64,000 nucleotides of DNA from CALBZG01 sp964486295 (GTDB lineage Bacteria; Bacillota; Clostridia; Peptostreptococcales; Anaerovoracaceae). Location of the stretch: assembly GCA_964486295.1 (NCBI GenBank), contig CAZAMF010000008.1, positions 30,569-94,568 of the forward strand. The letters are read 5' to 3'. The position numbers and the translations under genes were made by a program. Shown piece after piece: positions 48,860 through 55,684 of the stretch. Position 1 is the first letter of the stretch, and each line of letters starts with the position of its first letter. The notes under the pieces were generated by a model that was given only the letters and a program-made list of their open reading frames with translations, made no database searches and was not told the origin of the DNA.

Positions 48860-50613
48860 ATCTGTCCCTCCTTCAGTAATTCGTTCAACTTGAAAATGGC
48901 TTCTTCAGGAGAAATCTTGAGTTGCGCGCCGGCTGTAGTCAAATGACCCCCGCCGCCCATCTTCTCCATGATCGCCTGTACATTAACTTCTCCCAGAGAC
49001 CTGGCGCTTACCATGGTACAGCCAAAGTTATCTTTGCCTGCCACAAAACTGGCTTTTACCCCTTTGATGGATAAAAGCTCATCCGCAATCTGGGATGTGA
49101 TGATCTGGGCGTTGCTGTGCATCCCTTCGCATACGGAAAGCGCCTCGCCTTTTTCCGTGATGGATGCGTCAGCGATGCTTTTCGCCTTCAATTTAAAAAG
49201 TCTCATATCCGTCTGAAAGAATCTCTTAACTTCGGTGGTGTCCGCCCCTTGTCTTCTTAACCAGGAAGCGGCCTCAAAGGTACGCACCCCTGTTTTCACT
49301 GAAAAGCGGTTCGTATCCATGGTGATCCCTGCCAGCATCGCTTCCGCTTCAAATTTGTCGACATTTTTCCGTTCCCCGGTATATCTCAATATTTCCGAAA
49401 CCAGCTCCGATGTGGATGAAGCATAAGGTTCAAGATACATCAATACCGGATTTTCCACACAATCCGCCGCTCTCCTGTGATGGTCGATAATCGCGATCCT
49501 ATCGGTTTTCGTAAGGAGTTCAGGACAGTCGGCGAGGACCGGTCTGTGGAAATCCACAATGATCACCAGCGTATCCTTATCCGCAAGAGCAAGAGCCTCT
49601 TCATTGGTTACAAAATTATAGCTGTTGGACTTGGTCGCCAGATTGACGATATCGTCCAGTGTTTCATTGTATTCGTTCAATATGATATAGGCTTCACTGT
49701 ATCGGTTATCGCAATATCTGAAAACGCCCAGTGCTGCCCCGAATGAATCCATATCGGGATTCTTGTGTCCCATGATCAGCACCTTGGATGACTGATTGAC
49801 CAGCGTGATCAAGGCATGGGCTACTACCCGCGATTTCCCTTTGTTCGTCTTTTCCACTGCCTGCGTTTTGCCGCCGTAATATTCAATTTTATTGATTTTT
49901 TTAACTACAGCCTGGTCGCCGCCGCGTCCCAGGGCAAGATCCAGGACTTCTACCGCATATCCGTCAGTTTGGGCCGGTGTTTTCCCTCCCACACCGACGC
50001 CAATGGATAAAGTCACAGGAAAATCCGTTTCGGTTTCAATCGCCCTTACTTCATCAAGTATGGCAAACTTGGACTCGGTCAGGCAATCAAGCTGCTGATG
50101 GGAAAAAACCATCAGGTATCTGCTGTTTGTATATTTGGTGACCGAAGCTTCGATTCTGTTTCCCCAGTTTCTGATCACCTTGTCGATGGTGGAAAACAGC
50201 ATGGCGCGGTTTTCCTCCGATGTACCCTGATAAAGCTCTTCGTAGTTATCGATATTAACGATGGCAATCACATCCCGTCCGCCGTTATAAAGATCCTTCA
50301 GATTCTTAAATGCCGTCACATCCTTCATGGACACGATGATATAAGGCCCATCTTCCTCTGCCATTTTGGTGACAAGCACTTTGTAATAGTTATTATTGGA
50401 AACAAATTTCAGACCCTTTTCAGGATCCTCGGTTTGTATTTGTTTCAGTTTGATATTCAGAAGGTTCTGGATATCCATGTTGGTGGCGTCTTCTAAATGA
50501 AATATCCCGGAGAACCTTTTGTCTGCCGCGATGATCAGACCCTTTTCATCAATGGCGCAGGAAGGCATCGGAGAATATTCAATTAGTTTTTTCAACATAT
50601 TTTTTTCTGACAT
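48856..50613 (-). CDS. gdpP: Cyclic-di-AMP phosphodiesterase GdpP-like, without N-terminal membrane helices
   Basis: A DHH/DHHA1 phosphodiesterase that degrades c-di-AMP, 585 residues. The order is PAS (about 8-95, MPSCAIDEKGLIIAADKRFS), a degenerate GGDEF domain (about 110-250), then DHH (about 280-430) with MGHKNPDMDSFGAALGVFRY, VDFHRP and IIDHHRRA, and DHHA1 (about 480-580) with GGGGHLTTAGAQL. Typical GdpP is about 650-660 residues with two N-terminal TM helices; those are missing, and ATG 50613 has its own GAGGGTG site. A membrane gene (yybS-like) lies 18 bp upstream, as in other Firmicutes. Confidence 0.92.
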   Translation of the reverse strand: MSEKNMLKKLIEYSPMPSCAIDEKGLIIAADKRFSGIFHLEDATNMDIQNLLNIKLKQIQTEDPEKGLKFVSNNNYYKVLVTKMAEEDGPYIIVSMKDVTAFKNLKDLYNGGRDVIAIVNIDNYEELYQGTSEENRAMLFSTIDKVIRNWGNRIEASVTKYTNSRYLMVFSHQQLDCLTESKFAILDEVRAIETETDFPVTLSIGVGVGGKTPAQTDGYAVEVLDLALGRGGDQAVVKKINKIEYYGGKTQAVEKTNKGKSRVVAHALITLVNQSSKVLIMGHKNPDMDSFGAALGVFRYCDNRYSEAYIILNEYNETLDDIVNLATKSNSYNFVTNEEALALADKDTLVIIVDFHRPVLADCPELLTKTDRIAIIDHHRRAADCVENPVLMYLEPYASSTSELVSEILRYTGERKNVDKFEAEAMLAGITMDTNRFSVKTGVRTFEAASWLRRQGADTTEVKRFFQTDMRLFKLKAKSIADASITEKGEALSVCEGMHSNAQIITSQIADELLSIKGVKASFVAGKDNFGCTMVSARSLGEVNVQAIMEKMGGGGHLTTAGAQLKISPEEAIFKLNELLKEGQI

Positions 50614-50631
50614 GTCACCCTCGTGTCCTCT

Positions 50632-51378
50632 TTATATTAGTTTACGGGTCATCCTGCTTCTCAGATTGAAAACAAGATCGCCGACGCCGATCATGAAAAT
50701 CAATGTTTGGGTAATTCTTGTGCTTATAAATAATATGATCAGGATCACAGATACCGGTTTTGGCAGCCTTCTGCTGTCAAAATAATAAAGCAGCACTGCG
50801 ATGCCCTGTAATAAAAATGAAAATTGCATCAGGAGTCCGATATTGGCCAGAACCACCGCACCTATATGTGTACCCTGGCTGATCAGCCAGGAAGCGAAGA
50901 ATACGATCAGCCATCCCCATAATGCGGATTTCGGTAAGGAGAACTGTTTAAACTCAGGCAGCAAACGGACATTGTCGTTTTTCCGGGCCATAATCCTGGA
51001 AATCAGCCGGTATTCTATATAGGAAATGATGGCTGTTACCATCAGCAGCATCCCGGGGAGACTGTTGATCATCATTGCGTAAAATAGGGACAGCGCTTTC
51101 CGGACTTCCTCCACCGACATTCCGGCAATAGCGGAGTTGCTCATGAAGGACTCATTTGAAATCAATATTTGTATAGCCTGATCTGTCAGCTCTCCCAGCC
51201 TTTCACCCAGGCTGATGCCGGTAGTAGATGCGATCATGAATACAAAAATGATGAGAAGCGCAGCCGCAATCGTTGCTTGCACCAATATTCCATAAGGACG
51301 CTCCCGCATGGGTATATATTTTATTATGATCGCCGCAGGGACGATGAAGATTATCAATAAGATTGCCAGACCGTACAT
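50632..51378 (-). CDS. DUF2232 (YybS-like) membrane protein
   Basis: A 248-residue polytopic membrane protein with about five to six hydrophobic helices, starting MYGLAILLIIFIVPAAIIIK. ATG 51378 sits behind a G-rich site (GGCGGGGG); the frame runs further upstream to 51444 but without a site. AMMINSLPGMLLMVTAIISY and LPKSALWGWLIVFFASWLIS look like the YybS pattern. Function is unknown; it always neighbours gdpP. It is shorter than the ~300-residue B. subtilis homologue. Confidence 0.8.
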   Translation of the reverse strand: MYGLAILLIIFIVPAAIIIKYIPMRERPYGILVQATIAAALLIIFVFMIASTTGISLGERLGELTDQAIQILISNESFMSNSAIAGMSVEEVRKALSLFYAMMINSLPGMLLMVTAIISYIEYRLISRIMARKNDNVRLLPEFKQFSLPKSALWGWLIVFFASWLISQGTHIGAVVLANIGLLMQFSFLLQGIAVLLYYFDSRRLPKPVSVILIILFISTRITQTLIFMIGVGDLVFNLRSRMTRKLI

Positions 51379-51447
51379 CCGTTTCCCCCGCCTACCTTTC
51401 TTTATAGGAATAGTTGCCGAATCGCAGTTTTGCAGATTCACCATGGT

Positions 51448-51476
51448 ATTATACCATATATTCAGTTCCTTGTCCT
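51448..51476 (-). promoter_or_regulatory. Extended -10 promoter of yybS-gdpP-rplI-dnaB
   Basis: On the minus strand a perfect TATAAT (51453-51448) is preceded by TG one base upstream. AGGACA (51476-51471) serves as a weak -35 with a 17-bp spacer. It lies between the rpsR terminator and the yybS-like gene. Confidence 0.7.
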
Positions 51477-51525
51477 CTACATATATATCCCTGAATCCAC
51501 CACACGATTCTGCCTGGTTTACAAA

Positions 51526-51552
51526 TAAAAAACGGACCCTAAAGGCCCGTTT
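51526..51552 (-). terminator. Terminator of the rpsF-ssb-rpsR operon
   Basis: On the minus strand AACGGGCC pairs with GGTCCGTT (one G-T wobble) around a TTTAG loop (51552-51531), followed by TTTTATTTG. Confidence 0.85.
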
Positions 51553-51575
51553 CCCATCGCAATTGTTCCTTATTG

Positions 51576-51815
51576 CTAGTCGGCAACATATGGCAGCAAC
51601 GCTACGATCCTTGCTCTCTTAATCGCCGTTGTCACTTCTCTCTGGTGCATTGCACAGGTGCCCGTAATTCTTTTCGGTAAAATCTTACCCCTGTCAGTTA
51701 CATATTTTTTCAGTTTTTCAACATCCTTGTAGTCAATGAACTCTGCTTTATCGGCGCAGAACTGGCATATCTTTTTTCTTCTCATGCCACCGGCATTCTT
51801 TTTCCTATCTATCAT
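51576..51815 (-). CDS. rpsR: 30S ribosomal protein S18
   Basis: A 79-residue small-subunit protein. GMRRKKICQFCADKAEFIDY, the LKKYVTDRGKILPKRITGTC block and HQREVTTAIKRARIVALLPY are the family sequence end to end. It retains a two-Cys pair plus a third Cys that may bind zinc. It is the last gene of rpsF-ssb-rpsR, with GGAGG before ATG. Confidence 0.97.
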   Translation of the reverse strand: MIDRKKNAGGMRRKKICQFCADKAEFIDYKDVEKLKKYVTDRGKILPKRITGTCAMHQREVTTAIKRARIVALLPYVAD

Positions 51816-51844
51816 TTTGTTCCTCCGTTATTTCATTTCAATAT

Positions 51845-52246
51845 TTAGAATGGTATATCATCATCGTCCAGGGCCTGGAAGCCTTCCGGAACGCCGAAGC
51901 TCTGTCTTGGAGCGTCGTTCTCCTTTTTGTCTCCCCACTCCAAAAACTCAACTCTGTCCGCAACGACGTCTGTCGTATAGACCGTTGCGCCATCCTTGTT
52001 TTTATAACTTCCGGTCTGGATTCTTCCCTGAATTCCAACCAGCCTTCCTTTGGCAAGGAATTTTTCGCAATTTTCAGCCTGCTTGCCGAAGACGGTTATC
52101 CGGGGAAAATCTGTCTGCTTCTCTTTGCCGTCTCTGACCGGTCTGTCTATGGCAATAGTGAAAGTTGCAACAGCCAGCTGGGTATCGGGTACATATCTCA
52201 CTTCGGGGTCTTTAGTCAGTCTTCCAATTAAAACTACACTATTCAT
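51845..52246 (-). CDS. ssb: Single-stranded DNA-binding protein
   Basis: A 133-residue OB-fold protein. MNSVVLIGRLTKDPEVRYVP starts the fold, and ATFTIAIDRPVRDGKEKQTD with ITVFGKQAENCEKFLAKGRL are DNA-binding strands. The short disordered tail ends in FQALDDDDIPF, the acidic tip that recruits repair and replication partners. It lies between rpsF and rpsR as in B. subtilis. Confidence 0.97.
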   Translation of the reverse strand: MNSVVLIGRLTKDPEVRYVPDTQLAVATFTIAIDRPVRDGKEKQTDFPRITVFGKQAENCEKFLAKGRLVGIQGRIQTGSYKNKDGATVYTTDVVADRVEFLEWGDKKENDAPRQSFGVPEGFQALDDDDIPF

Positions 52247-52259
52247 TCCACCCTCCGCT

Positions 52260-52547
52260 TTACCTTTCGTCTTTATTGATAATCAAATGTCTGATAACGG
52301 CATCCATGATTCTCATTCTTCTGTCAAGTTCTTTAGGCAACTCTGGGTTCCCTGTGAATTCAACAACTACATAGTAGCCTTCGTTCTTTTTCTGGATCGG
52401 GTATGCAAGTTTCCTCATACCCCAGATGTCTGTCTTGGTGACCTGCCCGTCAGCTTCGATGATTCCTTTTACAGTCTCAATGGTCGCTGCCTTCTTGTCA
52501 TCTTCAAGAGTAGAATCCAGAATGAACATGATTTCATAATTCATCAT
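52260..52547 (-). CDS. rpsF: 30S ribosomal protein S6
   Basis: A 95-residue partner of S18. MMNYEIMFILDSTLEDDKKA, DIWGMRKLAYPIQKKNEGYY and LDRRMRIMDAVIRHLIIN identify it. ATG 52547 is 8 bases after GGGAGG; a GTG three codons upstream overlaps that site and is not used. The leader contains a hairpin that may bind the S6-S18 complex. Confidence 0.96.
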   Translation of the reverse strand: MMNYEIMFILDSTLEDDKKAATIETVKGIIEADGQVTKTDIWGMRKLAYPIQKKNEGYYVVVEFTGNPELPKELDRRMRIMDAVIRHLIINKDER

Positions 52548-52574
52548 TTGTTTCACCTCCCTATGGACTAAATG

Positions 52575-52594
52575 GCGACGGCCTCACCCGTCGC
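52575..52594 (-). promoter_or_regulatory. rpsF leader hairpin, candidate S6:S18 autoregulatory site
   Basis: A 7-bp GC stem (GCGACGG, partner CCGTCGC) with a 6-base loop lies in the untranslated leader, next to a smaller GCAG/CTGC hairpin (about 52593-52606). CCG-containing hairpins in rpsF leaders bind S6:S18 in many bacteria. The match to that motif is by eye only. Confidence 0.45.
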
Positions 52595-52637
52595 AGAGAT
52601 ACTGCGAATACGCCTTTTGCGAACCGCATGCCTATTT

Positions 52638-52676
52638 ATTATACAATAAATCCTTGCGATTGCAAGGATTTATTGT
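52638..52676 (-). promoter_or_regulatory. rpsF operon promoter overlapping a 15-bp hairpin
   Basis: A minus-strand TTGCAA (52665-52660), a 16-bp spacer and a perfect TATAAT (52643-52638) make a good promoter. The same DNA carries a perfect 15-bp inverted repeat (52643-52657 with 52662-52676, GATT loop), which may end the upstream RHH transcript. Confidence 0.7.
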
Positions 52677-52704
52677 TTCCATCCATATAATTTTTATAAA
52701 TGTT

Positions 52705-52881
52705 TCATATTATATTGTCGTTATGCTTTCTGCGTTTTACGCATTCGTTCAGCAAATACTCGATTTGCCCGTTGATTGAGCGGAAATCATCCTCCGCCCA
52801 GGCAGCAATTTCCTTATACAGTGCAGGTGAGAGGCGAAGTGGTATTTGCTTTTTTTCTTTGTCTTTATCTTTGTTATCCAT
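52705..52881 (-). CDS. Small ribbon-helix-helix (Arc-like) DNA-binding protein
   Basis: A 58-residue protein, MDNKDKDKEKK then QIPLRLSPALYKEIAAWAED, continuing DFRSINGQIEYLLNECVKRR. After a charged leader the beta strand IPLRLS is followed by two helices with the SINGQIEYLL second helix, the classic Arc/MetJ ribbon-helix-helix. An AGAGG site precedes ATG 52881. It starts 45 bp after the Band-7 gene stops and is probably its co-transcribed repressor. The evenly spaced TTGATAT sites at the shared promoter are the natural target. Confidence 0.85.
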   Translation of the reverse strand: MDNKDKDKEKKQIPLRLSPALYKEIAAWAEDDFRSINGQIEYLLNECVKRRKHNDNII

Positions 52882-52926
52882 TCTATCTGCCTCTGCAAAT
52901 TACTGATCCGGATTCTATGCCGGCAA

Positions 52927-53934
52927 TCAATAGAGAGAACCGCTGTTTACGATGGGTTGTGCATCCTTATTCCCGCACAGTACCACCAGCAGGTTGCTGA
53001 CCATGGCCGCTTTTCTTTCTTCATCGAGCTGAACGACTTCATTGTCACTGAGCTTTGCCAATGCCATTTCAACCATTCCCACTGCGCCGTCTACAATCAT
53101 TTTTCTTGCGTCGATGATGGCAGCCGCCTGCTGTCTCTGAAGCATCGCTGCCGCTATTTCCGGCGCGTATGCAAGATGCGTTATTCTTGCCTCGACTATT
53201 TCCAGTCCCGCCACATTTACTTTATCCTGAATCGCCACTTTGATCTTTTCCGCCACTTCCTGGCTGCTGCCTCTCAGGGATTTTTCGTCTCCGCCTTCCG
53301 CCGTATCGTAAGGATATAACCTGACGATGCCCCTCAGTGCAGAGTCACTTTGCATGGACAAATATTCCTTGTAGTTCTCAACATTGAAGACCGCTTTGGC
53401 TGTATTGACCACTCTCCAGATGACCACGATGCCGATTTCGATAGGGTTGCCCAGTTCATCATTGATTTTTTGTTTCTCATTGGACAGGGTCATAGCCTTC
53501 ATAGAAATCTTTTTGTTTGTAACACTTTGGTTCTGCGGTTTTTTTGTTTTGGAGCTTTCGGTAAGGACCGTCAGAAAAGACGGCCTTTCAGCTTCTGCAA
53601 CAGGATTCACCGAGGTGCAAAACGGATTTACCCAGTAGAAGCCGGCGCCTTTCAGGCTTCCGTAATACTTGCCGAACAACGTCAATACATAAGCCTCGTT
53701 CGGTTTTAAGATCTTTAGTCCCACATATAGAAAAGGTCCGATGATAAATGCATAAAGTCCGGCGATTGTGGCTAAAAAGCCGTTATAAAATGCCATCCCT
53801 GCCACAAACATCAGCACGGTCATAATTTCCATAAAGCTATTGATGATCAGAACCGCCATGCCGCTGATGTTCCAGGCATATTTTTCCTCGTTCTGAGGTC
53901 CGACTTTTTCAATTTCTTTGTCTGCGCTGTTCAT
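52927..53934 (-). CDS. SPFH/Band-7 domain membrane protein
   Basis: A 335-residue stomatin/flotillin-like protein. Two close hydrophobic helices (about 24-75, NISGMAVLIINSFMEIMTVL and AFYNGFLATIAGLYAFIIGP) form a hairpin anchor. The Band-7 core follows with LKPNEAYVLTLFGKYYGSLK, GAGFYWVNPFC, VIWRVVNTAKAVFNVENYKE and VEARITHLAYAPEIAAAMLQ, then RQQAAAIIDARKMIVDGAVG. Such proteins scaffold membrane microdomains or act against membrane stress. ATG 53934 has GAGGAG close upstream. It heads a two-gene unit with the RHH protein. Confidence 0.9.
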   Translation of the reverse strand: MNSADKEIEKVGPQNEEKYAWNISGMAVLIINSFMEIMTVLMFVAGMAFYNGFLATIAGLYAFIIGPFLYVGLKILKPNEAYVLTLFGKYYGSLKGAGFYWVNPFCTSVNPVAEAERPSFLTVLTESSKTKKPQNQSVTNKKISMKAMTLSNEKQKINDELGNPIEIGIVVIWRVVNTAKAVFNVENYKEYLSMQSDSALRGIVRLYPYDTAEGGDEKSLRGSSQEVAEKIKVAIQDKVNVAGLEIVEARITHLAYAPEIAAAMLQRQQAAAIIDARKMIVDGAVGMVEMALAKLSDNEVVQLDEERKAAMVSNLLVVLCGNKDAQPIVNSGSLY

Positions 53935-53979
53935 ATTCTCCTCTTTTCCAAACAACTATGATTGATAAAAATCCTTTAA

Positions 53980-54032
53980 TTGATATTTATTTGATATCAA
54001 TATGATATTATCACAAAACACAGGACTGTCAA
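53980..54032 (-). promoter_or_regulatory. SPFH-RHH promoter with three operator-like repeats at 11-bp spacing
   Basis: A perfect -35 TTGACA (54032-54027) and a -10 TAATAT (54010-54005), preceded by TG, have a 16-bp spacer. Reading the plus strand, TTGATAT occurs at 53980 and 53991 (the latter the palindrome TTGATATCAA) and ATGATAT at 54002. These lie exactly 11 bp apart, from the -10 box into the transcript start. Repeats on one face of the helix suit a ribbon-helix-helix repressor. Confidence 0.8.
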
Positions 54033-54053
54033 GCCTGTATTTTCAAACCCATT

Positions 54054-54731
54054 TTATTGTTCAGCGTCGTCCCTTTCCAGCACAAAGCAGTTTTTCCTGT
54101 AAGAAAGGATGCCTTCATCTCTCATCTTGCTGAGCTCATTGGACATGGCGCTTCTGTCCACCGAAAGATAATCCGCAAGTTCCTGACGGTCAAAAGGAAT
54201 CGTGAAGCTGTTGCTCTTTGCCTTGACCGCCTGCCCTGAAAGATAGGAAAGAAGCTTTTCTCTTGTTGTACGCTTACCCATATGTTCCATTTTCTGTGTC
54301 ATGATGATATTTTTTTCTGCCAACGTTTTCAGCATATTTTCGATTAGTTTTGAGTGGAACATGCAGGCTGACGAACAGGTTGTAATAATCCTTTTGCAGT
54401 CGATCAGCATGATTTCGGTGTTTTCGGTTGCGACAACTCCCACCGGCAATCGTTCCATGTTGGCACAGGAAAACGCCTCTCCGAACATTTCTCCTTTTTC
54501 CGCCTTCGCCAGGATCGTTCGGTTGCCCCAATAATCTTCCTTTATTATATTGACGCTTCCCGAAAGGACGATGCCGACTTGAACTGCCTTGCTTTCCGCC
54601 ATCCAGATATAGGTGCCTTTTCCGTACGCTTTTATGGAGGCTCCGAGGCACTCCAGCATGGCGGAAGTTTCTACCTCATCTATTCCGCGGAACAGCGTAC
54701 AAGTTCTAAGTATATTAAAATAATTTTTCAT
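54054..54731 (-). CDS. Crp/Fnr family transcriptional regulator (HcpR-like by context)
   Basis: A 225-residue regulator. The cyclic-nucleotide-binding-like beta roll (about 15-130) has GIVLSGSVNIIKEDYWGNRT and EKGEMFGEAFSCANMERLPV. The dimer helix is followed by a winged helix with IPFDRQELADYLSVDRSAMS. It has scattered Cys residues but not the N-terminal FNR iron-sulfur cluster. It is divergent from the ferredoxin-hcp pair, the arrangement of HcpR, which senses nitrosative stress. A palindrome in the shared upstream region may be its site. Confidence 0.88.
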   Translation of the reverse strand: MKNYFNILRTCTLFRGIDEVETSAMLECLGASIKAYGKGTYIWMAESKAVQVGIVLSGSVNIIKEDYWGNRTILAKAEKGEMFGEAFSCANMERLPVGVVATENTEIMLIDCKRIITTCSSACMFHSKLIENMLKTLAEKNIIMTQKMEHMGKRTTREKLLSYLSGQAVKAKSNSFTIPFDRQELADYLSVDRSAMSNELSKMRDEGILSYRKNCFVLERDDAEQ

Positions 54732-54753
54732 TTTTTGCCGATTTTCTCCTTTT

Positions 54754-54813
54754 TTGTTGTATAAACAACGGACTGATGACCTAGATTATATTATAGTTAA
54801 GCCATCAAATCAA
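54754..54813. promoter_or_regulatory. Regulator promoter and palindrome between crp/fnr and ferredoxin genes
   Basis: The perfect palindrome TTGTT-GTATA-AACAA (54754-54768) lies just downstream of a minus-strand promoter for the regulator, TTGATT (54813-54808) and TATAAT (54790-54785) with a 17-bp spacer. A protein bound there would block the regulator's own transcription. ATTGTT and AACAAT (55632-55637, 55654-55659) recur upstream of hcp. Confidence 0.6.
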
Positions 54814-54882
54814 TCAGTAGCATGGTTAAAACCAATATACAAGTGTAGAAATAATCTACGCGGTATAAAGAAGGAGAAAAAA

Positions 54883-55608
54883 ATGATCAGAAAAATAATC
54901 AAGATCGATGAAGAAAAATGCAACGGTTGCGGCTTATGCGCGGCAGCATGTCATGAAGGTGCCATTGGAATGGTTGGCGGCAAAGCAAAACTCTTAAGAG
55001 AAGATTATTGCGACGGTCTTGGTGATTGTCTTCCGGCTTGTCCGACAGGAGCCATCACTTTTGAAGAACGGGAAGCACCCGCTTATGACGAAGCCGCCGT
55101 CCTGAAGAGTAAGCTTTCAGGATCAGACCATATGAACAGGCAGGGCGAACCACTTCCTTGCGGCTGCCCGGGTACCCAATCCAAAACGATCGAACGCAAG
55201 CCGGAAGCGGTCAGACATGAAGCATACAGTGCCTGCTCCTGCGAAAGCCAGCTCACTCAGTGGCCGGTTCAGATCAAGCTGGTTCCGGTCAATGCTCCTT
55301 ACTTCAACAACGCCAATCTGCTGGTGGCTGCCGACTGCACCGCCTTTGCCTATGGGGATTTTCACAATAAGTTCATCAAAAACCGTGTGGTACTGGTTGG
55401 ATGCCCCAAGCTAGACAGTGGTGATTACAGCGAAAAGCTCACAGAAATCATCAGAAACAACAATATCAAAAGTGTAACAGTGGTCAGAATGGAAGTTCCT
55501 TGCTGCGGCGGCATCGAACATGCGGTAAAAACCGCATTGCGGAACAGCGGAAAAATGATCCCATGGCAGGTGATCACCATCTCAACGAGCGGTGAAATTC
55601 TCGACTAG
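54883..55608 (+). CDS. Hcp-associated ferredoxin-like protein
   Basis: A 241-residue redox protein. The N-terminal ferredoxin has one complete 4Fe-4S motif (Cys 13, 16, 19, 23, in KCNGCGLCAAACHEGAIGMV). The second is YCDGLGDCLPACPTGA (Cys 43, 49, 53), whose spacing is one Cys short of the canonical set. The C-terminal part has further Cys (CGCPGTQ, CSCESQ, VAADCTAFAYGDFHN, VGCPKLDSGDY, PCCGG). It likely passes electrons to Hcp, 76 bp downstream. ATG 54883 has AAGGAG; the frame extends upstream without a site. Confidence 0.9.
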   Translation: MIRKIIKIDEEKCNGCGLCAAACHEGAIGMVGGKAKLLREDYCDGLGDCLPACPTGAITFEEREAPAYDEAAVLKSKLSGSDHMNRQGEPLPCGCPGTQSKTIERKPEAVRHEAYSACSCESQLTQWPVQIKLVPVNAPYFNNANLLVAADCTAFAYGDFHNKFIKNRVVLVGCPKLDSGDYSEKLTEIIRNNNIKSVTVVRMEVPCCGGIEHAVKTALRNSGKMIPWQVITISTSGEILD

Positions 55609-55684
55609 CCGTTTTAGCGATAATGTTTCAAATTGTTCTTAATAAGTTAAATTAACAATAAATGATAATTACGGAGGTAAAATT

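Noticed and set aside
54054..54731. Crp/Fnr regulator considered as a true FNR oxygen sensor.
   Set aside because: The N-terminal cysteine cluster that binds the 4Fe-4S centre in FNR is not present; the hcp context fits HcpR better.
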